NCBI GenBank assembly: GCA_030704615.1
Contig: CM060734.1
Span: forward strand, 20,462,001-20,522,000
DNA: 60,000 bases
Direction of reading: 5' to 3'
Source of the DNA: Takakia lepidozioides
Lineage: Eukaryota; Streptophyta; Takakiopsida; Takakiales; Takakiaceae
Below, piece after piece: positions 1-10,673 of the stretch. The number at the start of each line of letters is the position of its first letter. The stretch's first letter is position 1. The position numbers and the translations under genes were made by a program. The notes beneath the pieces are model-generated. The model saw only the letters and a list, made by a program, of their open reading frames with translations, made no database searches and had not been told where the DNA came from.

Positions 1-855
1 ATCGACTTGTCCATTTTGTAGAAACGATCATCCAAGTTGTGGCGTCCCACATCAAGGAGTTTGTTTCCGCACCATGGCAACCCATGGCAAAGAACCAAAC
101 CCCACACTTGACTCTACTCTCCACTAGCTAGTTCGGCCGACAAGGGTGGAGCCTCTCAAGTTCCACCCAGTACACTCTTCTTGGCCTACTTCAAGGCCAA
201 GGAACGATCCTCCCCGAGGATCGAATCGCCTTATTGCAACAACATTGTTTGCGACCGCTCTTGATGCCGCTTTTGGCATCACCTTGAGCAAGGGTTCACC
301 TTGAACCCTTTTTGACTAGGAAGATAACCTTGAACCAACCGTGCGCCCCAATCACTACAATTGGGTCCGCCTTGGAATGCTGACCTGAGGTACGGGAACA
401 CGCCAAAGCCGCACTACGACTTCGTCCCGAGGCTACACGATTATAGTACGTGAACGAAAGCACGTAGCTTCCGCGTTAGCCCGCACTACAAGGCAACCCC
501 CTCAGTAGCGCAATTATAGTACGCGCACGTGCCAGGTGCGCACTAGCACGTGAACTCCCAAAGAAGGCGCAAGTTTCTTTGCCCCTTGGATGGGAGTCAC
601 CCGATTTCGGCTCTGCGCAAACACACGATTAATCCAATTTACCTCTCCCACTTTTGTAAGCTAGCATGCATTCTACACACTAGCCAACCATACCATGCAT
701 CACCATTCCAAACAAAATATGAGGCACAACATTTGGAAACCATTTCATTTATAACAAAATTTATACAACACAAGTTTTTGCAATCGGATTCTTGAGCTAG
801 CTGAGCCGGGCTAAGCATGCATTTCCTCCCCCACGATCCAAGGTTGATGTCCCCA
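1..855 (-). other. E1 3' noncoding region with serial hairpins
   Basis: This is the noncoding stretch between the chromodomain stop position and the 3' LTR. It matches the same region of E2, E3, E5 and E6. It contains the family's run of short inverted repeats, such as GATCCTC-CCC-GAGGATC near 210 and AAGGGTTCA-CCT-TGAACCCTT near 290. No coding potential is supported here; the open frames near 550-800 are not conserved between copies. Confidence 0.75.
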
Positions 856-2322
856 TCAACGCTTCTCCACTTTTGAGGTCGCCCTTCGAAAGCTGCAACC
901 GCCTCGGATGCGTTTCCCATTTCTGAGGCACACACCCAAGATGCCTCCACATGATGATAGCCCTTCCATTTCACGAGATACTCCATTTCTTGATTCTTGA
1001 ACCTCCTCGACTTAAGCACTGCCTCCACCTCGTACTCAGGTTCATTTTCATGATCCAACAACATAGGTGGCGGACGCAACACTTGATGCCGATTTGGACG
1101 CGCTTCATCTTTGAAGTAAGGCTTCAAAAGGGAGACGTGGAATACCGGATGCACCTTGCTATTTGCCGGCAGCTCCAATTCATACACATCCTCATTCATA
1201 ACCTTCCGGATGCGAAAGGGTCCCACATACGGAGGTACGAACTTCGGGCTCACTTCCGGAGGTAATCGGAAATTCTTGATGTTCAACCAGACCTCCGTGC
1301 CTGCCTCAAACTTAACTTCCCTCCGCTTCCGATTCGTCTGCCTTTCTTACCGTTTCCTAGCTTTGGCAATGTTGTACTTTGCGAGCTTCAACAAACGCTC
1401 GCGTTCTTCTAGCACCGCTGCTGCTGCTGCTGGTTCCTCAACGTCTTGGGCGGCCCAACTTGTCGGCACCAGAGGTGCTTTTCCATAGACCAATACAAAA
1501 GGGGAAACTCCAATTGCGGAATGTTTTGTGTTATTATAGCAGAACTCTGCCGCATCCAAGTGCTCCACCCAGTCCGATTGGTCTGTCGACACGTAATTCC
1601 GCAGGATCTGCTTCACCACGGAATTCACCCTTTCTGTTTGGCCATCCGTCGTAGGTCGGAAGGTGGTGCTATCTTAAGCCTTGTCCCCATTTTCTTCCAA
1701 AGTGCCCTCCAAAATTTACTTGTAAACTTTGGATCGCGGTCCGAGACAATATCCTTCGGGAGTCCATGATGCTTGAAGACGTGGGCGAAATAAAGTCGCC
1801 CCGTCTCCTGCGCCGTTGCCGTCTCCTTGGTGGGAATGAAATGACCCATTTTACTGAACCTATCCACCACCACCAGGATTGCATCGAATCCTTTTGACAA
1901 CGGCATAGCAGTCATGAAATCCATCGAGACACTTTCCCAAGACCTCTCTAGAATCGGCAAAGGTTGTAACAGTCTCGTTTGTTTTTTGTACTCGCTCCGG
2001 TTTTGTTGGCATGTGGTGCATGACTTGACATACTCCTCGGCCTCCTCCCTCAGTTTGGGCCAGAAATACTCTTTCTTCAAGAGTGCCGCGGTGCGCTTGG
2101 CTCCGCCGTGGCCCGCAAGCGGGCCATCATGGCATTCTCTCAAGAGACCATCTCTGATCCCTCCCTTCGGCACATAGAGACGCCTTTGCTTATACTGGAG
2201 CAGTCCATTTTGCAAGTGGAACTGCGATTTAATCCCCATCCTCAAGTCCCGCATCACGGACTTTGCCATCTCATCCTTCCGGTAAGCCTTCCGGATCTTC
2301 CTTTGGAGTGTCGTCTCGCCCC
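856..2322 (-). pseudogene. E1 integrase and chromodomain remnant
   Basis: On the minus strand this region encodes the HHCC zinc module (H-D-G-P-L-A-G-H...C-T-T-C), the integrase core with a first catalytic Asp in SMDFMTAMP and a second in SDRDPKF, the GPF-type C-terminal module, and a chromodomain (EYEVEAVLKSRR...[15 protein letters not shown]). The frame breaks near 1675, where the third catalytic region is disrupted, near 1350, and again close to the C-terminus around 870, where one base is missing relative to E5. It is a non-functional copy of the integration module; the family assignment is firm. Confidence 0.9.
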
Positions 2323-2323
2323 T

Positions 2324-3630
2324 TTACACCAACATGAGCTGCTGCTTTCTACTTAAAGCATCGGCCACCACATTGTCCCGTCCCGGTTTGTACTGGATAT
2401 CTACATCGAACACCGCCAAAGTATCTTGCCACCTAAGTTGTTTTGGGGACAACTTAGGCTGCGTGGTAAAATACTTCACCGTGACATTGTCCGTGAATAC
2501 CTTCACCGGGTTGGAACCAACATAGTGGCGCCAAAGCTCAAGGCAATGCACCACCGCCTTCATCTCTTTCTCGTACGTTGGCCACTGTCGCTCCACTTCA
2601 TTCAGTTTCTTACTTTCGTAAGCCACTGGACGTCCATCTTGCATAAGTACACCCCCAATCGCGAAGTCGAACGCATCTGTATGAATCTCAAACGGGCGGT
2701 CGAACTCCGGGGATTTCAAGTCTAGAGCTTCCGCCATCCGCTGCTTCAACTCGGCAAAAGCTTGGCCACAAAAGGTGTTCCATACCCATACCTTGGATTT
2801 ACACAGAAGGTCTGACAGCGGCCCCGCGATCTTGGCAAAATTTCTCACATACTTTCGGTAATAGGAGGCGAGTCCTAGGAAAGATCGCACTCCCGGGACG
2901 GAAGTCGGAGGTTCCCAGTCCAAGATCACCCTCACCTTTCTATCATCCATTTTGATCCCATCCTGTGTAATCACATGCCCTAGGAACTCCACTTTTGTGA
3001 CCCCGAATTCGCACTTTGAAGCTTTGGCGTACAGCTTTCCTTCCGGCAATTTCTGGAACACCCAGTCCAAGATGTCAACGATGTACATGATCACAAAGTC
3101 ATCCAGCCACTCCTGGAACATTAGTGTGCTAAAGGTCGCATGGTTGTTGGTGAGTCCAAAAGGCATCACCAAGAACTCATACGAACCATATCTTGTCCTG
3201 CACGCGGTTTTCTCCTCATCTCCTTCCGCCACTCGGATTTGATGGTAGCCGGAGTGCAAATCGATCCGGCTGAAATACTTCACTCCTGCCAATCGATCAA
3301 AGAGGTTGTCGATTCTTGGCAAAGGGTACCGGTTCTTGATAGTCACCTTATTTAGAGCCCTGTAGTCGACACACATCCGCAACGTCCCATCCTTCTTGTC
3401 TGCTAATAGCACCGGGCTCCGTAAGGTGACTTACTCGGCCGGATGTACCCCTTTGACATTAGAGCCTTGAGCTGCGTCTTCAGCTCGACCAACTCTCTGT
3501 GGCTCAACCGGTAGGGCGCCTTGGCAGGCGGCTCTGATCCCGGTATCACCTCAATCTTGTGGTCAACTCCCCTTCGTGGTGGCAAGCCGCTTGGTAAATC
3601 CTCCGGCATCACATCCTGGTATTTCTCCAA
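2324..3630 (-). pseudogene. E1 reverse transcriptase / RNase H remnant
   Basis: The reverse transcriptase begins near 3630 ([14 protein letters not shown]). It loses one base near 3412 and then continues through the palm and thumb ([21 protein letters not shown]), ending in RNase H ([17 protein letters not shown]). Two defects stand out. The catalytic box reads YIVD instead of YIDD, and about 45 bases after it are missing compared with E5. The RNase H start (DAFDF instead of DASDF) is also altered. The copy should be inactive even without the frameshift. Confidence 0.9.
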
Positions 3631-3642
3631 GATCCCTTTGAT

Positions 3643-5370
3643 TTAATCTGGGCTCGGCTCCCTATCGCCTTCTCCCTTCACTTGTCTTACATAAAGCAAA
3701 AACTGGGGCTCGTGTAACTCCTCCACGGCCCACTCCCTTGCTGACAGAAGGTTTATTCGCCCTCCCACGGGGTTGGGCGTTTCCGACACTCGTAAAACTT
3801 TGCCACCATTCCCACACGATAGTGTGACTACTCTCTTGCGGCCATCTATGACCGCTCCGGATTTGCTCAAAAAGGTCATCCCCAAAATGAGATCCACTCC
3901 ATCGATCTCGCAAATGGTGAAGTTCTCACGTCCCTCCCAACTCCCCAGTTGAAGAGGAACATCGAACGCCAACCTCGTCGCCAATTGTGGTTCTCCTTTG
4001 GCAGAACGCACCTCAATAGAGGCCCCCACGTCACTTGTCGGGAGTCCCAACTTTCGCGCCGCCGCCGGCGTCATGAAGGAGTGCGACGCTCCTGTGTCCA
4101 CCAACAACGACACGTTAGTTCCGGATATTATCCCATCCACGAACAATAACTGACTCCCTTTACGCAGGGCGCCAGTTTCCTGATACAACTCACAAGAATA
4201 GTTGCCTACGTTGCAAGTCCTGGCGACCACCGCTTCCACCAAGCGACTGATGGTATCTTCCGACAGCTCCGTGGTTGCCCGAGTCATGTTCAATTGTCGA
4301 GGTTTCGTGCACTTCTTGGCCATGTGCCCGGGCTCCCCGCAATTGAAACACACTCCATCAAAGGTCGCCTTCTGTCCGCCATAAGCCGCTCCACCCGCTT
4401 TTCCTCTCGAAGCACCGGGTGCCGCCTTGACGTGTGAAGGCCCTCCCTTTGATTTCCACGTGCCATTGTCGCCGCGTAGCCTATCCCACTTCTTTTCCGG
4501 TCGGAAGGAGTCACCTTCCCGCCGGGTCTTCTTGTGGTTCAGCTCCGTACGGCCTTGTCTCTCATCCCTAGGGACATCCGAGAAACATTCAACCCTCTCA
4601 ATTGCCTCGTTCAAAGTCTTGGGTGGCTTCTCCTCCAACTTCCGCCTGGCCCATGGGGCCAGTCCCGCCACAAAGTTGAAGACCATTTCTGGTTCTGCCA
4701 TGTCCGCGACTTCGAGCAACAACACATTGAAAGCCTGGACATACCCCCGAATGTCATCTGTTTGCTTCAAATTCCTCATCTTGTCCTGGGCAAGCCAGGA
4801 CGCGTTGAGGGGCACAAACTGTCTCTTCATCAATTCCTTGAACCCACTCCAATTCAAGGTTTCCGGGCTTGGACCTCGGCCGTGAAGGCGTTTCTGCCAC
4901 CATTGTTGAGCATAGCCCCTCAAATAGGTGGGAGCCACTTCCACCCGATCCTCGTCACTCAACTTGGCCGCCCGGAAGTACTGCTCTAGCTCCAAGAGCC
5001 AGGTGTTGAGTGCCTTCCGATTTCGGACGCCCTCGAAGGTGTCGGGTTCCTTAGGCTTCACCTTAAATTTTGCCTTAGTGGAAGTGGCATTAGCCGCCTT
5101 CAACACGTCTTTCAACGTCCTGCCAAATTGCGCCAACAATCCTTCCCAAAAGGCTGCCGGCATGGGAGGCATCTCTTGGTTTGTCGGAGCTCTCAATGAT
5201 TCTTCGGGCTCCGACTCCTCGGATTCCTCCCGCTCTTGAGCGGCCTCATTTTCGGAAACATGCATCGCTTCCTCAAACGGCTGCCTCGGTGACATGTCGC
5301 CCCCATCGGGCTCACCAGGATCATCATCTTTTGGGCCGTTCCGCTTTCGCTTCGGCTTGCCCGACCCCAT
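3643..5370 (-). pseudogene. E1 gag-protease open frame, ends in a premature stop
   Basis: This long open frame starts at the ATG at 5370 ([12 protein letters not shown]) and encodes the capsid region ([23 protein letters not shown]), the CCHC zinc knuckle ([14 protein letters not shown]) and the retropepsin ([12 protein letters not shown]). It stops at 3643, where the Trp codon of the family's PDWIKG motif has become TAA. In the intact E5 the frame continues into reverse transcriptase. An open frame continues upstream through the primer site to about 5424, but that part overlaps the tRNA primer site and is unlikely to be translated. Confidence 0.88.
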
Positions 5371-5425
5371 GATGAGGCCAATCCCAAGGACGATCACGTA
5401 CTGAACTCTAAGCTCTGATACCAAG

Positions 5426-6153
5426 TGTCACGCACCTCACTTCGGTAAGCTCCCCTTCAAGTCATAGTTACTCGCTTTGATGCGCGCGCTTGACTCCCAA
5501 CCTGGCCGCCGGGCCAACTTGGAGCTTCGTCTTCTCACCGGGCATAACGGTCCCCCTTTGTTCTCGCAAAGAACCCTCCACCGATTTGGAACCAGCGGGA
5601 ATTCCCTTTGGTAGTTGGCAGTCCGGAACCGCTCCCCACTCTTTGGTCGCTTTCCGGCTCGCTCGCTTACTCACTAGTTTTTGGTCACCAACGGGCTTGC
5701 ACCGTTCTCGGGGTTACTACTCCCCCTATATATACTTCTGTAGCTGTCCGCGGGGGTTTCACAACCAGCCATGCCATTTTATGGCGAACCACCACGAAAA
5801 CCCTCGACTCCCGGTGATGAGTCGCGGTGAGTCTTGGCCCACTCACCACGGCCCCTATGGACCGTGATGAGTCCCAAGACTCCCCACGACTCCCACCACG
5901 AGGTCTCCGCCCCATGGTGAGTCCTATGCCACCCCCACTAAGTCCCGCTAAGCTACCACCACCCCTTGTGGAGCCACCCCCACCGCAACCCGGTGTGCGG
6001 GGCTCCACCTAGTGAGCGCCTCCGCTTCCCTGAGTGCCTTGGGCACTCAAGGGTGCTTCAGCTCCCCCATACCTATCGCTGCCGCTGCCCCCACCACAGG
6101 GGCAGCCCCTCATGTGTCCCGACCCCCTGCCCTCAAGGCAAAGGGCCGCGACA
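5426..6153 (-). repeat. E1 5' LTR
   Basis: This 728-bp LTR on the minus strand is bounded by TGTCAC and GCGACA on the plus strand. The family consensus is TGTCGC...GCGACA, so one terminal base has mutated. The complement of the initiator-Met primer site (GCTCTGATACCA) lies at 5412-5423. It carries the family's TATATATA promoter box near 5730. Its distal half and the next 78 bp (6154-6231) recur inside the E4 LTR at 26167-26244. Confidence 0.93.
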
Positions 6154-7870
6154 ATACTACCCGCAAGGGAATGGGTAGGCAGAATCAACCATGGCTTCAG
6201 AGTAGGCCATCGCAAACTCACTATCCCATGGATCACCAGCATCTCGCGTGAGCTTAGGTAGACCAAGATATTGGGGAGCTATGCTGGTGTTCGTACAACC
6301 ATGAACAGAGTGGTTTAGCAGAGCTGGTGTTTGTGCATGAAGCACAACGAGTGCATTGACATGCGTAGTGAGGAAAAGCACGACGATAAGAATGCAGCAC
6401 CTGGTGTAGCCTCCATGCACAACAAATAGGGCATCCAGAGACCAGGGTGACTGCAGCCTAAAGTGTCCATTTTTTTGTTGTCACAACACTAGTTTTTCCA
6501 GACATAGAATAGTGGTAAATTATCATACTCCTACATGACAATGCCATCAATAAAAAGGGACTAACATATAGAGGCTCATCTACATATACTTTCACATTTT
6601 TAAATCTCATTATCAAAAACCAGAATCTCTAGATGCTATGGACTTTTAAAAAGTCCATACGGAATTGTCACAGTCCATAAAAAGACGTTACGAATTTTTT
6701 TAATATAGGAGTTAGAAAAAAGCCAAGAAAAGGGACTCTCTCAAACTTGCTTTGGAGAATGAGGAATCTGGAATGAGAACAATCATTCAAAAATATGAAG
6801 TTAAAAAAATAATATGTACTATTTTGAGCCTAAAAAATAGCTATTTTCATATAGTCCTTTATGACTAAATTCTTTTGAAATAACAATTTTTTTTTTCATT
6901 AGAAGCATTCATTCACCATAAATGCACAGTTGAGTATGATCAAATATCAAAAAAACATTTGTGAATTGATATTATCGTAATTTGAAAATCTTGGTTTTAC
7001 CAGTTAATAATAGACGGTCAAGATTGTCAGTTGAAGCAAATCCGATGGCTGAGGATTCGCCACATCCTCCTTTATGTACTCTTTATGTACTCATGATCTG
7101 CCGTTTTTGGTCCATTCTAGTTTGCAATCACCCACCAGCGTTCTCCAGAGCGTGTAGTGACTGAGGCAGTATGTGAGGGGGTAGAGCACTCTGTGACGCC
7201 GAATCCACGGAGGGCCGACTTGCGCTCGAAAGGCTCGAAAGAAAATGACCATAAAACAACCCATAAATGAGCATTAAGGCCTTGAAGAAGCATAGCAAGA
7301 TAGACTGGTTATGAACAGATCCACTGACCAGCCTGAAGAATCTGAGAGGAGGCGCCATAAGATTAAACTTTAAGTCTTGGGGGGAGAATGTAGCTTGTGG
7401 AGGGATGAGAGCGAATACGGTCCGGTCTGTAGATCGTCGAGAGCACCTGGCAGGTTGCTTCAACATAAAAAAGCCAAGGGTGGGGGCCCAGGGTGGTGAC
7501 AGCGGCAGTAAGGGCCTTACATTGATGGGAGCCGAAGGTGTGCAGCAACGACACTCACACACGTTCGGGGCAACAGCTGGTGATGGTGGTGGTCCTGAGC
7601 TCCTCGAGAGGGGATTTGGACGGCAGAGGCCACTCTAAAAGCATCAAAAGGAAGCTTAAAAGAAGCACATTTAAGCATTTGTAAAGGAGATTGTTAGAGC
7701 ACGGGAGAAGACTAGGAGGTCTCATCGCAAAAGCAGACTAGACGGAAGCAGAAGCTATAGTGGCGACCATGTCTAAAGTAGAGGCCGAGGCAAAGTAGCG
7801 AAGCCGCTAGAGGGAGGACGAATTAACACGAAAAGGCTAAAAGTATAGCGGAACCCTTAGAGAAAGTAAT
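6154..7870. other. Intergenic DNA between E1 and E2, no gene recognised
   Basis: This AT-rich stretch has no convincing coding sequence; short open frames near 7128-7640 have no recognisable motif. It includes a perfect inverted repeat at 6637-6659 (arms TATGGACTTTT / AAAAGTCCATA). The first 78 bp, the E1 flank, also occur at 26167-26244. The last five bases (GTAAT, 7866-7870) form the left target duplication of E2. Confidence 0.6.
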
Positions 7871-8596
7871 TGTTGCGGCCCTTCGTCTTGAGGGCAGGGG
7901 GTCGGGACACAAGAGGGGCTGCCCCTATGGTGGGGGCAGTGGCAACAATAGATACGGGGGCTGAAGCACCCTTGAGTGCCCAAGGCACTCAAGGAGGCGG
8001 AGACGCTCACTAGGTGGAGCCCCGCACACCGGGTTGCGGTGGGAGTGGTTCCACGAGGGGTGGTGGTAGCTTAGTGGGACTTAGTGGGGGTGACATAGGA
8101 CTCACCATGGGGGCGGAGACCTTGTGGTGGGAGTCGTGAGGAGTCTTGGGACTCATCACGGTCCAATGGGGCCGTGGTGGGTGGGCCAAGACTCACCGCG
8201 ACTCATCACCGGGAATCGAGGGTTTTCGTGGTGGTTCGCCATAAAATGACTGGGTTGTTTGTGAAACCCCCGCGGACAGTCACATAAGTATATATATGGA
8301 GTAGTAACCCCGAGAACGGTGCAAGCCCGTTGGTGACCAAAAACTAGTGAATAAGCGTGCGAGCCGGAAAATGACCAAGGTGTGGGGAGCTGTTCCGGAC
8401 TGCCAACAACCAAAGGGAATTTCCACTAGGCCCAAATTGAGAGAGGGTCTTGTGGAGAAGCAAAAGGGGACCGTTATGTCCCGGTGAGCAGCCGAAGCTC
8501 CGAGTTGGCCCGGCGGCCAGGTTGGGAGTTAGGCGCGCGCATCAAAGCGAATAACTATGACTTGAAGGGGAGCTTACCGAAGTGAGGTGCGCGACA
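7871..8596 (+). repeat. E2 5' LTR
   Basis: This 726-bp LTR runs from TGTTGCGGCC (consensus TGTCGC) to GTGCGCGACA. Within it are a TATATATA box near 8290, the GAGTC-rich upstream block around 8095-8215, and a GAGTGCC-TTG-GGCACTC-type hairpin near 7975. It is followed by a 2-nt spacer and the primer-binding site. Confidence 0.93.
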
Positions 8597-8598
8597 CT

Positions 8599-8610
8599 TG
8601 GTATCAGAGC
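8599..8610 (+). other. E2 primer-binding site for initiator-Met tRNA
   Basis: TGGTATCAGAGC starts two bases after the 5' LTR. It is the standard complement of the 3' end of plant initiator methionyl-tRNA used by many Ty3/gypsy and Ty1/copia elements. The same 12-mer sits next to the 5' LTRs of E1, E3, E4 and E5. Confidence 0.93.
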
Positions 8611-8651
8611 TTAGAGTTCTGTACGCGATCATCCTTGAGATCGGCCTCATC

Positions 8652-10023
8652 ATGGGGTCGGGCAAGCCAAAGCAAAAGCGGAATGGCCCGAAAGATGATG
8701 ATCCTGGTGAGCCCGATGGGGGCGACGTGTCACCGAAGCGACAATTTGAGGAGGCGATTCATGCTTTTGAAAGCAAGGCTGCTCAAGAACGGGATGAATC
8801 TGGGGAGTCGGAGCCCGAGGACTTCCCGGGGGCTCCGGCAGACCAACAGATGCCTCCCATGCCAGCAGCCTTTTGGGAAGGGTTATTGGCGCAGTTTGGC
8901 GGGACGTTGAAAGACGTGTTGAAGGCGGCTAATGCCACTTCCACTAAGGCAAAGTTTAAGGTGAAGCCTAAGGAACCCGGCACCTTCGAGGGCATCCAAA
9001 ATCGGAAGGCACTCAACAACTGGCTCTTGGAGCTAGAGTAGTACTTTCGGGCGGCCAAGTTGAGTGACGAGGATCGGGTGGAAGTGGCTCCCACCTATTT
9101 GAGGGGCTATGCTCAACAATGGTGGCAGAAACGCATTCACAACCAAGGTCCAAATCCAGAAACCTTAAATTGGAGTGGGTTCAAGGAACTTATGAAAAGA
9201 CAGTTTTTTCCACTCAATGCGTCTTGGCTCGCCCGGGACAAGATGAGGAATTTGAAGCAAACAGATGACATTCGGGGATATGTTCAGGCTTTCAATGTGC
9301 TGTTGCTCGAAGTCGTGGATATGGCGGAACTAGAAATGGTCTTCAACTTTGTGGCGGGACTGGCCCCATGGGCCAGACGGAAGTTGGAGGAGAAGCCACC
9401 TAAGACTTTGAACGAGGCAATTGAAAGGGCTGAATGTTTCTCGGATGTCCCTAAGGGCGAAAAACAAGGCCGTACGGAGCTGAACCACAAGAGGACTCGG
9501 CGGGAGGGTGACTCATTTCGACCGGAAAAGAAGTGGGATAGGCCACGCGGCGACAATGGCACATGGAAATCGAAGGGAGGGCCTTCGCACGTCAAGGCGG
9601 CACCTGGTGCTCCGAAAGGAAAATCAGGTGTGGCGGCTTATGGCGGACAGAAGACAACCTTCGATGAATTGTGCTTTAATTGCAGGGAGCCCGGGCACAT
9701 GGCTAAGAAGTGCGCGAAGCCCCGACAATTGAACATGACTCAGGCAACCACAGAGTTGTCCGAAGATTCCATCAGCCGCTTGGTAGAAGCGGTGGTCGCC
9801 AAGACTTGCAAGGTAGGCAACTACTCTTGTGAGTTGTATCAGGAGACTAACACCTTGTGTAAAGGGAGTCAGTTAATGTTCGTGAATGGGATAATTTCCG
9901 GAACTAACGTGTCGTTGTTGGTGGACACAGGAGCATTGCACTCCTTCATGACACTGGCAACGGCATAAAAGTTGGGGCTCCCGACAAGTGATATGGGGGC
10001 CTCTATTGAGGTGCGTTCTGCCA
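8652..10023 (+). pseudogene. E2 gag-protease, first part, cut by the DNA transposon
   Basis: The frame starts at ATG 8652 (MGSGKPKQKRNG) and encodes the acidic N-terminus, the capsid region ([10 protein letters not shown]), a zinc knuckle ([14 protein letters not shown]) and the protease triad (VDTGALHSFM). Two glutamine codons have become stops: TAG at about 9039 (ELE-stop-YF) and TAA at about 9966 (TA-stop-KLG). The frame is then physically split at 10023 by the transposon and resumes at 21428. An open frame also extends upstream to 8598, but this lies in the primer site, so 8652 is preferred. Confidence 0.9.
10015..10023. repeat. Left 9-bp target duplication of the DNA transposon
   Basis: GTTCTGCCA is repeated exactly at 21419-21427. 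In uninterrupted family members this sequence is present once, inside the protease region (compare 23488-23496), so the empty site can be reconstructed directly. Nine base pairs is the usual length for Mutator-like elements. Confidence 0.92.
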
Positions 10024-10200
10024 CAACGATGCAACGGCGTGAGCGTTGCGCGTGAGCGCGCGAGCGTACGCTCACGCAGGAGTGACGTGGCGTGAGCGTA
10101 CGCTCACGCCAGCTGACGTGGCGTGAGCCTGCACACACGCTGACGTGGCGTGAGCGTCATGTCAGCATGCTGATGTGGCGGTAAATGATGACATGGCACT
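10024..10200. repeat. Left terminal and subterminal repeats of the MULE
   Basis: The region holds at least six GCGTGAGC or GCTCACGC motifs, several preceded by GACGTG. A perfect 22-bp palindrome lies at 10089-10110 (arms GGCGTGAGCGT / ACGCTCACGCC). Repeated short motifs at transposon ends usually bind the transposase; that role is inferred here. Confidence 0.8.
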
Positions 10201-10673
10201 GTCCGTCATCTGCCACGTCACCATTAACATGCGCCGCCTATAACCGTGGATGGTCCTATGACCGTGGAATTAATGCAGGGAATCTTGCCTAAATAGAATC
10301 AAGACGAGCATTGAGGCTACAATTGCAGCATCCAACATTGTGCAATTACAAATGCTTGTTTCACTTTTACAATTACGAGGACGACAAAATATCCTCACAA
10401 AGTGTGCGCCATAAAGGCTGCCACGGGAAGACCTTCCTCCCTCCTCAAATAACAATGAGAGTTAGGATCATCTTCAAAAGATGATTGTAGTGCATAGCGA
10501 CAGCAAGACATGTAGACTTCGAACGGTGCAATGACAAATGTGCACTACCTAAAAGTTGTCACTCAGAGCTCACTCCGTATAGTTGGAGGCCATATCATTG
10601 CACAGCCGACGAATTGATGTGAATTACACATTTCAAATCATGGTCATCCACATACCACATTACATAGTTCATG

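Larger units (their letters stand above)
1..6153 (-). mobile_element. E1: degenerate Ty3/gypsy chromovirus, cut by the left window edge
   Basis: This is an LTR retrotransposon on the minus strand. Its 5' LTR is 5426-6153, the primer site lies just inside it, and gag, protease, reverse transcriptase, RNase H, integrase and chromodomain follow toward lower coordinates. The window opens about 30 bp inside the element, next to the expected 3' LTR, which is off the window (compare E5 at 32818-32850). Every coding segment is interrupted by stops or frameshifts, so it cannot be autonomous. The base after the 5' LTR starts ATACT, the expected right half of a 5-bp target duplication; the left half is not visible. 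Confidence 0.95.

Noticed and set aside
7128-7640. Possible genes in the E1-E2 gap
   Set aside because: Overlapping frames on both strands of similar length and no recognisable motif; likely chance.
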